Below the pieces are notes generated by a model that was not told the origin of the DNA, made no database searches, and saw only the letters and a list, made by a program, of their open reading frames with translations. Below, in pieces: positions 1 to 13,047 of a stretch of 64,000 bases of DNA; positions within the stretch are counted from its first letter, which is position 1; each line of letters begins with the position of its first letter. Source of the stretch: Sphingobacterium yanglingense (GTDB lineage: Bacteria > Bacteroidota > Bacteroidia > Sphingobacteriales > Sphingobacteriaceae); assembly GCF_004363245.1 (NCBI RefSeq), contig NZ_SNYV01000011.1:434001-498000 (forward strand), read 5' to 3'. Made by a program: the position numbers and the translations under genes.

Positions 1-848
1 TGGGCTATTGTATTTTCGCCAATCTTGACCAAAGGCAAGCGAACGGTATCGCCGCCTATGTTTTTCTGACTAAGGATATATTTCACCCCTGCCGGATTAC
101 CTTCTACAAAACATAAGTCCGTAATATCCAAAAGCTGTGTATGTATGCTTCTTGCTTCTTCATATTGCCCGTCCTTACAACGCTTTACTAGTTCAGCGAC
201 AGCCTTAGGGTAGGCGTTTCCGATAACCGATATTACGCCGACTGCGCCTAACGCCATCATCGGTAGGGTCACTGGGTCATCACCAGATATCAATACAAAA
301 CCTTTTGGTTTGTCTCTCAGTATTTCTGAAAACTGGCTGAAGCTGCCCGATGCTTCTTTGATGGCCACAATATTTGAAAAGTCTTTAGCAAGGCGTAGGG
401 TAGTAGCCGCAGTCATATTGCTGCCTGTTCTACCAGGTACGTTATAAAGAATCAGTGGTAAACTGGATACGGCCGCTATCGCTTTGTAGTGTTGATATAT
501 TCCTTCTTGCGTGGGTTTATTATAGTAAGGCGATACCGAGAGGATAGCACAGTAGCCCTGGATATCAAAATCCTTTATCTGCTGTACAATTTCCATGGTG
601 TTATTACCTCCAATACCCGCCACTAGAGGGATACGTCCCTTAACCTTATCTGCTGTAAATTTCCAGACCTGCTTTCGTTCTTCAGTGCTTAATGTTGCTG
701 TCTCTCCAGTTGTACCTAGCGATACTAAGTAATTCATTCCTTCTTCAATTTGAAACTCGATAAGTTGACCTAGCGTTTCAAAATCAATTGTTCCATCTGC
801 ATTAAAAGGAGTAACTAAGGCTACTCCTGCGCCCTGAATCTCATTCAT
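1..848 (-). CDS. dapA: 4-hydroxy-tetrahydrodipicolinate synthase, C-terminus cut by window edge
   Basis: Condenses pyruvate with aspartate semialdehyde in the cytoplasm, the first committed step of lysine and meso-diaminopimelate synthesis. About 282 codons are visible from an ATG at 848; the family is usually about 290-300 residues, so only the last few are missing. The GTTGE motif near residue 47, the YNVPGRT segment carrying the catalytic Tyr, and AIKEASG carrying the Schiff-base Lys are all readable. The gene starts 33 bases after the ligA stop on the same strand, so the two probably share a transcript. The reading frame was translated by hand from the minus strand. Nothing odd was seen. 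Confidence 0.93.
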   Translation of the reverse strand, partial: MNEIQGAGVALVTPFNADGTIDFETLGQLIEFQIEEGMNYLVSLGTTGETATLSTEERKQVWKFTADKVKGRIPLVAGIGGNNTMEIVQQIKDFDIQGYCAILSVSPYYNKPTQEGIYQHYKAIAAVSSLPLILYNVPGRTGSNMTAATTLRLAKDFSNIVAIKEASGSFSQFSEILRDKPKGFVLISGDDPVTLPMMALGAVGVISVIGNAYPKAVAELVKRCKDGQYEEARSIHTQLLDITDLCFVEGNPAGVKYILSQKNIGGDTVRLPLVKIGENTIA

Positions 849-881
849 TGTTCTTAAGTCTGATTTTAATATATTATTTGT

Positions 882-2966
<2,085 letters not shown>

Positions 2967-3003
2967 TTATTCCAGAAAAAATAGATTATATCTTAGCTGT
3001 TCG

Positions 3004-4044
3004 CTATTTGCTCTTCAAATAAAAATTATTCGTAGGTAAGTCCGAGAAATACTGCATTTTGTTCATGTAATAGTCCCAAATTATGCATTTTTTATAAAGT
3101 CCATATTTGTTGTAATACACCGTATTTTTTTTCCTTTTGGATGCATTTTTAAAGAAGTTCAGGAAAAAGTACTGGTGTGCTCTACTTACGGCCCAAGCAT
3201 CTTTAGGTTTTCCTTTTACCAAGAAATGCAGTAACGCGAACAAGTCTAACCAAAGGCGCGCAAAAATCGCCCACACGGCCATACCGAAAGTAAGATTCTT
3301 TTGCAACATGACCAGGCTGTTTCTGAAGTTAAGATAGGTCTTCTGAGGGTTGCTGGTATTTAATGTACCACCACCGACGTGATAGACGGTACTTTGAGGG
3401 CAATAGCCTATCCGGTGTCCCAGTTTCTTGAGGCGCCAGCACAAGTCAATTTCTTCCATATGGGCGAAGAAATCTGCGTCAAATCCTTGCACTTGTTTCC
3501 AGGCCTCCGATTTGATAAATAAAGCCGCCCCGGTAGCCCAAAAAATCTCCTGCTCATTGTCGTATTGTCCTTTGTCCGGCTCGACTGAATGTAGTATACG
3601 ACCTCTACAGAAAGGGTAGCCGTAGGTATCCATATAGCCACCTGCAGCTCCTGCATGTTCGAAACTTTCCTTTTTATGGAAAGAACGAATCTTAGGTTGT
3701 GCCGCGACAAAATCTTCCCTAAGCATCATTTCGATAACCGGTTCGATCCATGATGGACTCACTTCGACGTCCGAGTTCAGGAGTACGTAATAGGGAGCGT
3801 CTACCTGTTCGAGGATTTTATTGTACCCGCCAGCAAAGCCAAAGTTTTCTTCGTTTTGAATAATCCGAATCTGGGGGAAGTTCTCCTTTACAAAAGAAAT
3901 CGAATCATCCGTCGAAGCATTATCTCCGATTATAAATTCGATATTAGGATATGTACTGTTATATACAGAAGGCAAAAACTTTTCTAAGAAATATTTGCCA
4001 TTCCAGTTTAATATTACAACGGCGACCTTAGGGTACTGTGTCAT
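3004..4044 (-). CDS. Family 2 glycosyltransferase
   Basis: A 346-residue GT-A fold enzyme that would transfer a sugar from a nucleotide donor to a surface glycan or lipid acceptor. The N-terminus has VVILNWNG and the donor-binding GDNASTDDS segment; LLNSDVE near residue 92 is the DxD-type metal site; HMEEIDLCWR near 195 is the ED motif typical of rhamnosyl- and dTDP-sugar-type GT2 enzymes. A hydrophobic stretch near 250-280 suggests membrane association. Its ATG overlaps the stop of the upstream acyltransferase gene in an ATGA arrangement, so the two are probably translationally coupled in envelope biogenesis. Donor and acceptor cannot be inferred. Confidence 0.9.
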   Translation of the reverse strand: MTQYPKVAVVILNWNGKYFLEKFLPSVYNSTYPNIEFIIGDNASTDDSISFVKENFPQIRIIQNEENFGFAGGYNKILEQVDAPYYVLLNSDVEVSPSWIEPVIEMMLREDFVAAQPKIRSFHKKESFEHAGAAGGYMDTYGYPFCRGRILHSVEPDKGQYDNEQEIFWATGAALFIKSEAWKQVQGFDADFFAHMEEIDLCWRLKKLGHRIGYCPQSTVYHVGGGTLNTSNPQKTYLNFRNSLVMLQKNLTFGMAVWAIFARLWLDLFALLHFLVKGKPKDAWAVSRAHQYFFLNFFKNASKRKKNTVYYNKYGLYKKCIIWDYYMNKMQYFSDLPTNNFYLKSK

Positions 4045-4913
4045 GCTTTATCTTTTCTCTGTCTTTTCCATCGATTGTGGGACCACAGCCAATACGGAGG
4101 TTGCTCACGGATGATTTTCTCCGTAAACTCGTTATGTATTTTGGTTATTTCGTGGTCGCCATAATCAGACGGTGTTTCTACTAAAGTTGTAAATTTACAA
4201 AAATAATGTCCTCTTTTCGGTTTTCTTCCGATATGACAAAAAACTACAGGATTGTTTGTCATTTTAGCGATTCGCTCGGTGCCTGTATATACTAATGTTT
4301 CCTGATTTAAGAAGGTCATAAAGTAATCCGAATCCTGATATAATGGAGTCTGATCGGCGACAAACATGCTGATATGAGGCGTGTTTTTTAGACGGACGAT
4401 ATGTCTCAAGATTTGCTTCATAGGGACCATCGTCGCCCCAAATCGGGTGCGGACCCCATTGTAAATCTGATTAATATCATTGTTGTTTAAGGGTTTGTAA
4501 ATGACGAGACGCTCATAGTCGGTCATCAGCGATAACCGGTGTATTCCCAGTTCCCAGTTTCCGTAGTGTGCAGTGACACCTATTACGGCTCTGCCTGCAT
4601 CAAAGTGTCGGTATATTTCTTCCGGGTTGAGGAGTTCGATACGCTCCTTTACCTGTTCGGGTTTGATACTGAACATTTTTATAACCTCTACAATAATATC
4701 CGGAAAGTAGCGGTAGAATTCTTTTGCAATCTGCTCTATTTCTGCTTCCGATTTTTCCGGGAAGGAGTTACGGAGGTTCTTAAAAACAACTTTTTTGCGA
4801 TAGCCCAGCACATGATAGATTAAGACATACAATACATCTGAGATGCCATACAACATCCAAAAAGGCATTCTGGACATCGCCTGCAAAATAAAATGTAGTA
4901 TACTTTTCTTCAT
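4041..4913 (-). CDS. LpxL/HtrB-like lipid A acyltransferase
   Basis: Membrane-bound acyltransferase of the LpxL/MsbB family, which adds secondary acyl chains to lipid A. The ATG at 4913 (MKKSILHF) is chosen because the 29 codons upstream in the same frame are polar and unlike the family start. The protein is then 290 residues, typical for the family. The N-terminus has a hydrophobic anchor, and HYGNWELG near residue 116 supplies the H-x4-D/E catalytic motif. ADQTP near residue 187 and the C-terminal PYWLWSHNRWK match the family. The stop overlaps the glycosyltransferase start. Which acyl chain is used cannot be told. Confidence 0.9.
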   Translation of the reverse strand: MKKSILHFILQAMSRMPFWMLYGISDVLYVLIYHVLGYRKKVVFKNLRNSFPEKSEAEIEQIAKEFYRYFPDIIVEVIKMFSIKPEQVKERIELLNPEEIYRHFDAGRAVIGVTAHYGNWELGIHRLSLMTDYERLVIYKPLNNNDINQIYNGVRTRFGATMVPMKQILRHIVRLKNTPHISMFVADQTPLYQDSDYFMTFLNQETLVYTGTERIAKMTNNPVVFCHIGRKPKRGHYFCKFTTLVETPSDYGDHEITKIHNEFTEKIIREQPPYWLWSHNRWKRQRKDKA

Positions 4914-5180
4914 TTGTAAATTGTTGTCTTTTAATAACCTCATGGAATATCCAATGTGTTTTGTCCTATTTCTACAGTTCTTTCTACATGGATAGTTCAC
5001 TCACCGAGGTGGTGACGTTTTCGTTACGCAAACTTATATAAAATGCTTAGCATTCGCGAATACCTAATCAAAAAAGACGTAGAATAAAGCATGTAGAAAT
5101 CCGCTTACTGCGTTTTTGTGTCGGAAATATGCTTTAATAACGCTATTTTTGTTGCCGAATCCAAAGTTAGTTTTTAAAAT

Positions 5181-5789
5181 ATGTCAATTCCAGTCCTGTT
5201 ATCTGCAAATTATCTTCCTCCAGTGTCGTATTTTCACGCTATTGCGCAAAATCCAGGTACTGTTCTTATCGACCAGTACGAGCATTTTCCAAAGCAGACC
5301 TATAGGAGTAGAACACATATCGCAACAGCAAATGGAATTTTGGATCTTATGATTCCGATACAACATGGCCGTAAAGAACATGTCGCCATGAAGGAAGTCA
5401 AGATTAGCTATGACCATGATTGGCAAAGGCTACACTGGTCCAGTATACAGACCGCTTACCGTAGCTCTGCTTATTTTGAATACTATGAAGATGAGTTCGC
5501 ACCATTTTATGAGCGCAAGTTTGACTACCTTTTTGATTTTAATTTGGAGCAACTTCAATTGATCCTACAGTTGCTGAAGTTACCCAGAGAGCTACAACGT
5601 ACGGAAGCTTATACGAAGAATTATGAAGGGTTAGACTTTAGAACTTCAATTCACCCGAAAAAGCCATCAGTATACACTAACCCTAAGGCGTATTATCAGG
5701 TATTTGAAGAGCGCACAGGGTTTCAGCCCAATGTCAGTATTATAGACTTACTCTTTAACCAAGGTCCACAGAGCAAAATGTTTTTGTAG
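5181..5789 (+). CDS. WbqC-like family protein
   Basis: A 202-residue cytoplasmic protein resembling the WbqC family, often found near O-antigen or surface-glycan genes and thought to act on sugar nucleotides or acyl groups. The match is by overall character: SANYLPPVSYF at the start, then QYEHFPKQTYRSRT, the IPIQHG strand, and the HDWQRLHW and YRSSAYFEYYEDEF segments. No catalytic residues are established for the family, so none are claimed. It is transcribed divergently from the LpxL-like gene across about 270 bases, which fits an envelope role but does not prove one. Confidence 0.8.
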   Translation: MSIPVLLSANYLPPVSYFHAIAQNPGTVLIDQYEHFPKQTYRSRTHIATANGILDLMIPIQHGRKEHVAMKEVKISYDHDWQRLHWSSIQTAYRSSAYFEYYEDEFAPFYERKFDYLFDFNLEQLQLILQLLKLPRELQRTEAYTKNYEGLDFRTSIHPKKPSVYTNPKAYYQVFEERTGFQPNVSIIDLLFNQGPQSKMFL

Positions 5790-5893
5790 TCCGTAGAGAT
5801 TTGAGCAACTAAATCTAGACCTTTCGAAAAACTATAAAGGGATATCATTGTTATAGTGGACGTACGATGTTACGAACCTTTTAACACATAACA

Positions 5894-6544
5894 ATGAATC
5901 GAACTTTCTTAGTATTAGTAATGGTGTTTCTGTATAGCATGGTATTTGCGCAATCAGGAGCAGACACCATCCATTATAAAAAGGTTTACTATTTTGCCGG
6001 AACAGGATTAGGAATTCCCTTGGGTAAAACGAGAGATGTGCTCTCGCCCAAGCTCTTTGTCGGTAGTATGGGATTAGATATTACCCTGAATAATCCCAAG
6101 TACTATTTATACCCCGCATTGTATTTATTAGCATTTAAGTATGACCAAAAAGCTCAGGACCCCGAATTCAATACGATAATCAAAAATGGACTTTCCAATT
6201 TCTATATGTTGAGTTTGGCAGCGGGGACGAGAAGACAGTTTGAACGGTTGAATACCTACGTCTATCTAGGCCCTACAATTGGCCTGGTACATGAACCACG
6301 GTCCAATCTCGTTGGCGATGTGGTCAATATCGAGTATTTAAAATCCATAGCATTTGGCACCAAACTGGGGGTAGGTGCTGACTACCGTTTTAGCGGCTTT
6401 TTTATTGGTACAGAGGTAGGGTATATGTACAATGTAAATCGGGTGCAGAAACAACCTTTTCACGCTTTAACGTTGATGGTTGGCCTCAAATCGGATATAA
6501 CCCGGCTGAGCGATAAGGTAGTCGATATTTTGGCACCCCATTAA
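5894..6544 (+). CDS. Outer-membrane beta-barrel protein of unknown function
   Basis: A 216-residue protein with a signal peptide (NRTFLVLVMVFLYSMVFAQS, cleavage likely after FA-Q). The rest alternates hydrophobic and polar residues with aromatic and Gly-rich strands, such as YYFAGTGLGIPLGK, GVGADYRFSGFFIGTEVGYMY and HALTLMVGL, as expected of a small barrel (8-10 strands). It is not recognised as a specific porin. It follows the WbqC-like gene by 105 bases and is followed by two tandem sRNA-like elements. Annotation should stay at the level of predicted outer-membrane protein. Confidence 0.7.
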   Translation: MNRTFLVLVMVFLYSMVFAQSGADTIHYKKVYYFAGTGLGIPLGKTRDVLSPKLFVGSMGLDITLNNPKYYLYPALYLLAFKYDQKAQDPEFNTIIKNGLSNFYMLSLAAGTRRQFERLNTYVYLGPTIGLVHEPRSNLVGDVVNIEYLKSIAFGTKLGVGADYRFSGFFIGTEVGYMYNVNRVQKQPFHALTLMVGLKSDITRLSDKVVDILAPH

Positions 6545-6591
6545 AACTTTCAAATGTTTAAGAATCGTATAATTTGATTAAGCTAAATGAT

Positions 6592-6740
6592 GTGTGTTAA
6601 AAAATGTTAATGACTCCTAAAAGATATACTTTAAGGAGTAAAACGACGTTTTACAAGCGAATATAACATTCATAATTTCATAATTTAGGTTAATAATTGG
6701 TTTGGTAAATCCTGAAGTTCCCCGCTTCAGGATTTTTCTA
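6592..6740 (+). ncRNA. sRNA-like dispersed element, copy 1 of 3
   Basis: Starts with GTTAA-N6-GTTAA (6596), followed by a hairpin (ACTCCT/AGGAGT, 6613-6639) and a perfect palindrome, GTAAAACG-A-CGTTTTAC. The 26-base core from 6684 (TTTAGGTTAATAATTGG, then TTTGGTAAA) is identical in all three copies. It ends in a hairpin, CCTGAAGT-TCCCC-GCTTCAGG flanked by AAAT/ATTT, and a short T run, which is an intrinsic terminator. It contains no long ORF. All three copies lie on the plus strand between genes. I do not recognise it as a named RNA family. Confidence 0.6.
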
Positions 6741-6871
6741 TTTAGTGACGTTTTGTCATCCGACCCGAAGGAGGGGAGTGTATTTCTTGTTTGTCAGTCC
6801 TGCCAAAGTGATACCCCGGAAATTATAAAAACAATGACAGAGGAAATTTTATTTATCGAAGCGTAATATTT

Positions 6872-7020
6872 TTTTGTTAAAATACTGTTAAAATTCAATT
6901 ACCTCATGAGTTTGGTACCTCATTTGCATTAGTTGTAATGAATATAAAATTCATAATTTCATATTTAGGTTAATAATTGGTTTGGTAAATCCTGGAGCTC
7001 CCCGCTTCAGGATTTTTTTT
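6872..7020 (+). ncRNA. sRNA-like dispersed element, copy 2 of 3
   Basis: Same architecture as the copy about 280 bases upstream. TTTTTTG and GTTAA-N6-GTTAA begin at 6871-6876, and the identical 26-base core begins at 6964, exactly 88 bases after the first GTTAA as in copy 1. The terminal hairpin CCTGGAGC-TCCCC-GCTTCAGG contains a G-U wobble at the position that is A-U in copy 1 and G-C in copy 3. It is followed by eight or more T. The middle 40 bases differ from copy 1, so conservation is concentrated at both ends. Confidence 0.6.
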
Positions 7021-7094
7021 TGAAACGCCCTGCTCTTAACACTCGTGCGCAACCTGTATTTCCTGTGATAGATCAGCAGTATTCGGTATCAAAG

Positions 7095-7808
7095 TTAGAA
7101 GTTCAGCTTAGTGATCTCCCACGTAGCGGTATGGAAGATCAGGAGCTGGTTCTTCATTGGGGTGTTCCCCGTTATTATTTTCAACGTCTCCTGCACCATC
7201 ATCAGTCCCAGTATTCCGGGCACAGTGTTCAATACCCCATTTTGGTCACAACTCGGCACATCGTCCGAATGTGGCGCAGAGGGAAATAGGTCCCGAAGAT
7301 TTTTAGAGCCCTCATGATTGAAAACTGCCAGCTGTATTTCAAAATTGAGTACCGAACCGTATACCAAAGTTTTGTTCTGTCGGACACAGGCATCATTGAT
7401 AGCATATCGGCTGTTAAAGTTGTCCGTACCATCGAGTACAATATCATATGCCGAGACATAATCGTCCAGGTTTGTCCCCGTTACTTTAGCAATGATAGGT
7501 TCAAATTTGACTTCCGGATTAAGCGCTTCAATAGCTTCTGCTGCCGAAAGAACCTTGGGCATCGCTAGGTTCTTCTGCTTATGGATCACTTGCCGATGTA
7601 GATTGTGGATTTCCACTTGGTCAAAGTCGATGCAAGCAATCGTACCTACCCCAGCTGCGGCAAGGTAAAGCAGGATAGGGGCACCTAGTCCACCGGCACC
7701 GATTACAAGGACACGGCTTTGGCATAGCTGTACTTGTCCAGCTATGCCTATAGGAGCGAAGGATATTTGTTTTTTATAGCGTAGTATTTGTTCTTTTGTT
7801 AGCTTCAT
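7095..7808 (-). CDS. thiF: ThiF/MoeB-family adenylyltransferase
   Basis: Adenylates the C-terminal Gly-Gly of ThiS so that sulfur can be loaded for thiazole synthesis. The protein has 237 residues. The nucleotide-binding GAGGLGAP motif is near residue 37, the acidic IDFDQVEIHNLHRQ segment near 60, DGTDNFNSRY near 126, and the conserved Cys before the GVL segment (SCDQNGVLNTVPG) near 188. The two CxxC zinc pairs found in E. coli ThiF and MoeB are missing: the first position reads NHEGSKNLRDLFP, and the C-terminus stops before the second. It is the last gene of the thiamine operon, starting 20 bases after thiH. Confidence 0.9.
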   Translation of the reverse strand: MKLTKEQILRYKKQISFAPIGIAGQVQLCQSRVLVIGAGGLGAPILLYLAAAGVGTIACIDFDQVEIHNLHRQVIHKQKNLAMPKVLSAAEAIEALNPEVKFEPIIAKVTGTNLDDYVSAYDIVLDGTDNFNSRYAINDACVRQNKTLVYGSVLNFEIQLAVFNHEGSKNLRDLFPSAPHSDDVPSCDQNGVLNTVPGILGLMMVQETLKIITGNTPMKNQLLIFHTATWEITKLNF

Positions 7809-7828
7809 ATCGGGATAATTTTCACTGC

Positions 7829-8941
7829 TTAATACTCAATCTGCCAATCTTTCCATACGGGTTGATACCCCTTTTTTGCAATTAGGGATGCTATTTCCGC
7901 TGGCGTACGCTCGTCGCTGATTTCAAATTGCTCCAACGATTCCGGAGCGATCACATAGCCCCCTGGGTTCGTTTTGGACCCAGCGCTCATCGCGGTGACT
8001 CCCAATGGGATGATATGGTCCCTAAATAGAGGATGCTCCCGTGTCGATAGCGATAGCTCCAAATCTGGATTCCAGATTCGATAAGCACATATCAGTTGCA
8101 GTAAATCATCGTCCCGCATCAGAAAGTTAGGCTCCACCGATCCGCTTGCCGGGCGCAGTCTCGGAAAGGAAACACTGTATTTGGTACGCCAATAATTTTT
8201 CTGTAGGTAATCGATGTGCAAAGCGGTAAAGAAGCTGTCTACACGCCAGTCCTCCAGACCGAGTAAAACCCCAAGCCCAATCTTATGCATACCTGCTCTA
8301 CCGATTCGATCCGGAGTCTCTAAGCGATATTGAAAATTAGATTTCTTTCCCTTCGGGTGATAGGTTTTGTAGACCTCCTGATGATACGTCTCCTGGTACA
8401 CCATGACCGCATTTACCTTGGCCTGATGCAGCGCCAGATAGTCCTCGTAATCGAGTGGCTGTACCTCTATGGAGATTTGAGCAAATAGGGACGTCAGTTG
8501 CTCTACCGCTTGTAGAAAGTAGGGTGTACCGACGGTGTGGTTTGATTCGCCTGTCACCAATAGAGCATGCTGAAAGCCCATGGCTTTAAGTGCTTTGGCT
8601 TCTATGTCTATTTCGTTAGAGCTTAATGTACGCCGAGGAAGCTTATTGTCCATACTAAAACCACAATAGGTGCATATATTCTGGCACTCATTGCTCAGGT
8701 ATAATGGCGCGTAGAGCTGTATGTTCTTGCCAAATCGGCGGGTCGTAATCCGATGCGATAGCTGAGCCATCTCTTCGAGCATTGGTTTGGCGGCAGGCGA
8801 CAGAAGATGTAGGAAATCATTGACGCTACGTTGACTCTTATGAAGCGATTGTTCAACCTGTTCAGGCGTGGTACTGTATATCTTCTGCGTTATTTCCTCC
8901 CAAGAGTAGGTCTTAAAAATCGAGGTAAATGTCGTTTCCAT
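7829..8941 (-). CDS. thiH: 2-iminoacetate synthase, radical SAM tyrosine lyase
   Basis: Cleaves tyrosine to dehydroglycine (2-iminoacetate) and p-cresol, feeding the thiazole synthase ThiG. The protein has 370 residues, the normal size. The radical SAM motif CQNICTYC is near residue 86, preceded by APLYLSNE, and the C-terminal biotin/thiamin-synthesis-associated region contains LSLSTREHP and MSAGSKTNPGGY. The start at 8941 follows the thiG stop by two bases. ThiH is the oxygen-sensitive alternative to glycine oxidase ThiO, and no thiO was seen here. Confidence 0.95.
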   Translation of the reverse strand: METTFTSIFKTYSWEEITQKIYSTTPEQVEQSLHKSQRSVNDFLHLLSPAAKPMLEEMAQLSHRITTRRFGKNIQLYAPLYLSNECQNICTYCGFSMDNKLPRRTLSSNEIDIEAKALKAMGFQHALLVTGESNHTVGTPYFLQAVEQLTSLFAQISIEVQPLDYEDYLALHQAKVNAVMVYQETYHQEVYKTYHPKGKKSNFQYRLETPDRIGRAGMHKIGLGVLLGLEDWRVDSFFTALHIDYLQKNYWRTKYSVSFPRLRPASGSVEPNFLMRDDDLLQLICAYRIWNPDLELSLSTREHPLFRDHIIPLGVTAMSAGSKTNPGGYVIAPESLEQFEISDERTPAEIASLIAKKGYQPVWKDWQIEY

Positions 8942-8943
8942 CT

Positions 8944-9720
8944 TTAGTAAGGTTGAGTTAGAAACTCAGTCAACGGACTGCTTGCTATGGCTTTGGCCTG
9001 GCTGCTGTTTGTTCCGATTTCATAGGCGAGACGGCCCGCTTCTATAGCCGTAGAAAACGCTTGGGCGATGGCTACTGGATTATTTGAAACAGCGATAGCA
9101 GTGTTTATTAATACAGCGTCTGCGCCGATTTCCATGGCTTTGCACGCATCGGAAGGCGTCCCGATACCCGCATCCACAATAACCGGAACACGACTTTGCT
9201 CGATGATGATAGATAAGAAATCGAGTGTCTTCAACCCTTGGTTACTGCCTATCGGTGACCCTAAGGGCATTACTGCTGCTGTGCCTACATCCTCGAGGCG
9301 CTTACATAGGACTGGATCGGCATGGATATAAGGGAGCACGACAAAACCGAGCTTAGCCAACTCTTCACAGGCCAGCAATGTTTCTATAGGGTCAGGCATC
9401 AGGTATTTAGGGTCTGGATGTATTTCGAGTTTAATCCAGTTGGTCTGCATCGCTTCCCGGGCGAGTTGCGCGGCAAGCACGGCTTCTTTTGCCGTTCTTG
9501 CTCCCGAGGTGTTTGGGAGCAACTGCATTTGATTCTGGTCGATATAAGATAGTATATCATCTTCTTCGGCCTCTTGGTCTACGCGTTTTAAGGCGACGGT
9601 CACCAGTTCACTTTTGGAGGCAACTAAGGCGTCGCTCATGATCTCAGGCGAGCCAAATTTGCCCGTTCCGATAAAAAAGCGGGATTGAAAAGTGCGGTCT
9701 GCTATTATTAATGGGGTCAT
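8944..9720 (-). CDS. thiG: Thiazole synthase
   Basis: Joins 1-deoxyxylulose 5-phosphate, dehydroglycine and ThiS-thiocarboxylate sulfur into the thiazole phosphate ring. The protein has 258 residues and a TIM barrel. [10 protein letters not shown] near residue 16, TVALKRVD near 42, [14 protein letters not shown] near 68, the [10 protein letters not shown] segment with the Schiff-base Lys near 97, and the phosphate-binding [11 protein letters not shown] and [12 protein letters not shown] segments are all present. It lies between thiE and thiH with short gaps and works with ThiS, ThiF and ThiH from the same operon. Confidence 0.96.
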   Translation of the reverse strand: MTPLIIADRTFQSRFFIGTGKFGSPEIMSDALVASKSELVTVALKRVDQEAEEDDILSYIDQNQMQLLPNTSGARTAKEAVLAAQLAREAMQTNWIKLEIHPDPKYLMPDPIETLLACEELAKLGFVVLPYIHADPVLCKRLEDVGTAAVMPLGSPIGSNQGLKTLDFLSIIIEQSRVPVIVDAGIGTPSDACKAMEIGADAVLINTAIAVSNNPVAIAQAFSTAIEAGRLAYEIGTNSSQAKAIASSPLTEFLTQPY

Positions 9721-9737
9721 AAGGTATAGTTTTAGTG

Positions 9738-10322
9738 TTAATCAGCGGTTGGGATTTCTAGTTCTTTTGACATTGCCACCCCGTATAAGCCTATCTTAGA
9801 TAGAACATCGATATCGTCGTAGCGTACGCCGCCAATCGCAAATAGGGGTGGTACGGAGCGGTCTTTTAGTTGCTCGAAAAGCTGTTGATAGCCTTTGAAG
9901 CCAAGGGTGGGGCTGAGGTTCTTTTTGGTCTTTGTAAAACGCAAGGGACCGACACCGATATAATCGCAACGCTCGTCGACCCGTTGGAGAATATCTTGCA
10001 GGGTATTGGCTGTGCCTCCAATGATTTTCTTATCACCCAGTTTTATCCGGGCGATATCGATACTTTCGTCTTCCAGCCCGAGATGTACACCATCGGCATC
10101 GACAGTTCGTGCGATATCAATATGGTCGTTGATAATATAAATGAAGTTGTAGGTTCGTTGCAATTGCTTTATCTGTTTGGCAAGCGCCAATAACGATAAC
10201 GAGTCTTCCGTTTTAAAGCGGAGTTGCACCCAGGTGATTCCTTTCTCCAATACGGCTATAATATTTTGGAGTTGCTCTTCTGCAGTGTCCCCAGAGGATA
10301 TATACTGAATTTTACTGTACAT
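9738..10322 (-). CDS. thiE: Thiamine phosphate synthase, canonical copy
   Basis: Couples hydroxymethylpyrimidine diphosphate to thiazole phosphate to make thiamine phosphate. It is 194 residues, a TIM barrel slightly shorter than the usual 205-215. The family motifs are intact: TWVQLRFK near residue 30, IINDHIDIA near 64, [10 protein letters not shown] near 76, IGGTANT near 100, [14 protein letters not shown] near 118 and FAIGGV near 162. The neighbouring 10329-10913 gene is a second, divergent member of the family, so this copy is the one expected to supply the activity. Confidence 0.92.
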   Translation of the reverse strand: MYSKIQYISSGDTAEEQLQNIIAVLEKGITWVQLRFKTEDSLSLLALAKQIKQLQRTYNFIYIINDHIDIARTVDADGVHLGLEDESIDIARIKLGDKKIIGGTANTLQDILQRVDERCDYIGVGPLRFTKTKKNLSPTLGFKGYQQLFEQLKDRSVPPLFAIGGVRYDDIDVLSKIGLYGVAMSKELEIPTAD

Positions 10323-10328
10323 GTTTTC

Positions 10329-10913
10329 TTATAAATTATTATACCATAGTTTATAACAAGTTTTAAATGACACCAAAGGATTAGGAGACAACCAGACGCT
10401 GCCACACAGTGCGACATCCTCAAAGTGCTGCTTTAGCGACTCGATGTTGTCCTGGTCTATACCACCTAATGCGATGAGGTTTGTTCGAAAATTGGAGCGT
10501 TTACCCGTATCCCGTATGATCTCATTGGCCTGATAATCCTGCTTCGAAATACTCGGAAACAGAGGGCTTATAAAAGCATCCTGATAGGCCTGCGGTAGGC
10601 TGTTGAATGTCGCCCAATCGTGCACTGAAGTACTTCGAGGATACCCCTCGAGTTCACGAGGGGTAAAAGATAGCGGACGCGATGAAGCAGGATAATGCAA
10701 GCGCTCTAAGCCCCAGGTAAGGCTTTGCTCCTGATAGCTGTGCACTACCAGCTTCTTTCGCTCTTGTACCGTAAAGCCCTGGATAAACATTTTGAGTTCT
10801 TCCATGGATAAAGTAGGTTTACGGATATGGACAATTACTTCAGGATAGGTAATAAATGTCCGTATCAATCTACTTTCGTTATCCGTAGCCTCTGCTAGTG
10901 TTATGATACGCAT
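10329..10913 (-). CDS. Divergent ThiE/TenI-like protein
   Basis: A 194-residue protein of the thiamine phosphate synthase/TenI superfamily. Family features: VIVHIRKPTLS near residue 28 in the place of the QLR strand, FISPLFPSISKQDY near 114 (cf. GPxFxTxTK), and LIALGGIDQDNI near 147. The IND and GVHLG motifs of the canonical enzyme are absent; VVHSYQE and LHYPASS stand in their place. It may be a weak synthase, an accessory protein or a salvage enzyme; the sequence does not decide. Its start codon directly follows the thiC stop, so coupling with thiC translation is likely. Confidence 0.75.
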   Translation of the reverse strand: MRIITLAEATDNESRLIRTFITYPEVIVHIRKPTLSMEELKMFIQGFTVQERKKLVVHSYQEQSLTWGLERLHYPASSRPLSFTPRELEGYPRSTSVHDWATFNSLPQAYQDAFISPLFPSISKQDYQANEIIRDTGKRSNFRTNLIALGGIDQDNIESLKQHFEDVALCGSVWLSPNPLVSFKTCYKLWYNNL

Positions 10914-12961
<2,048 letters not shown>

Positions 12962-13047
12962 CGTATTAAATAGTTTACTATTAATACTTTAGGGATGCAG
13001 TCAAAGCATAGCTATTGATGGATAGCCATTAAGTGAAAGGTACACTT

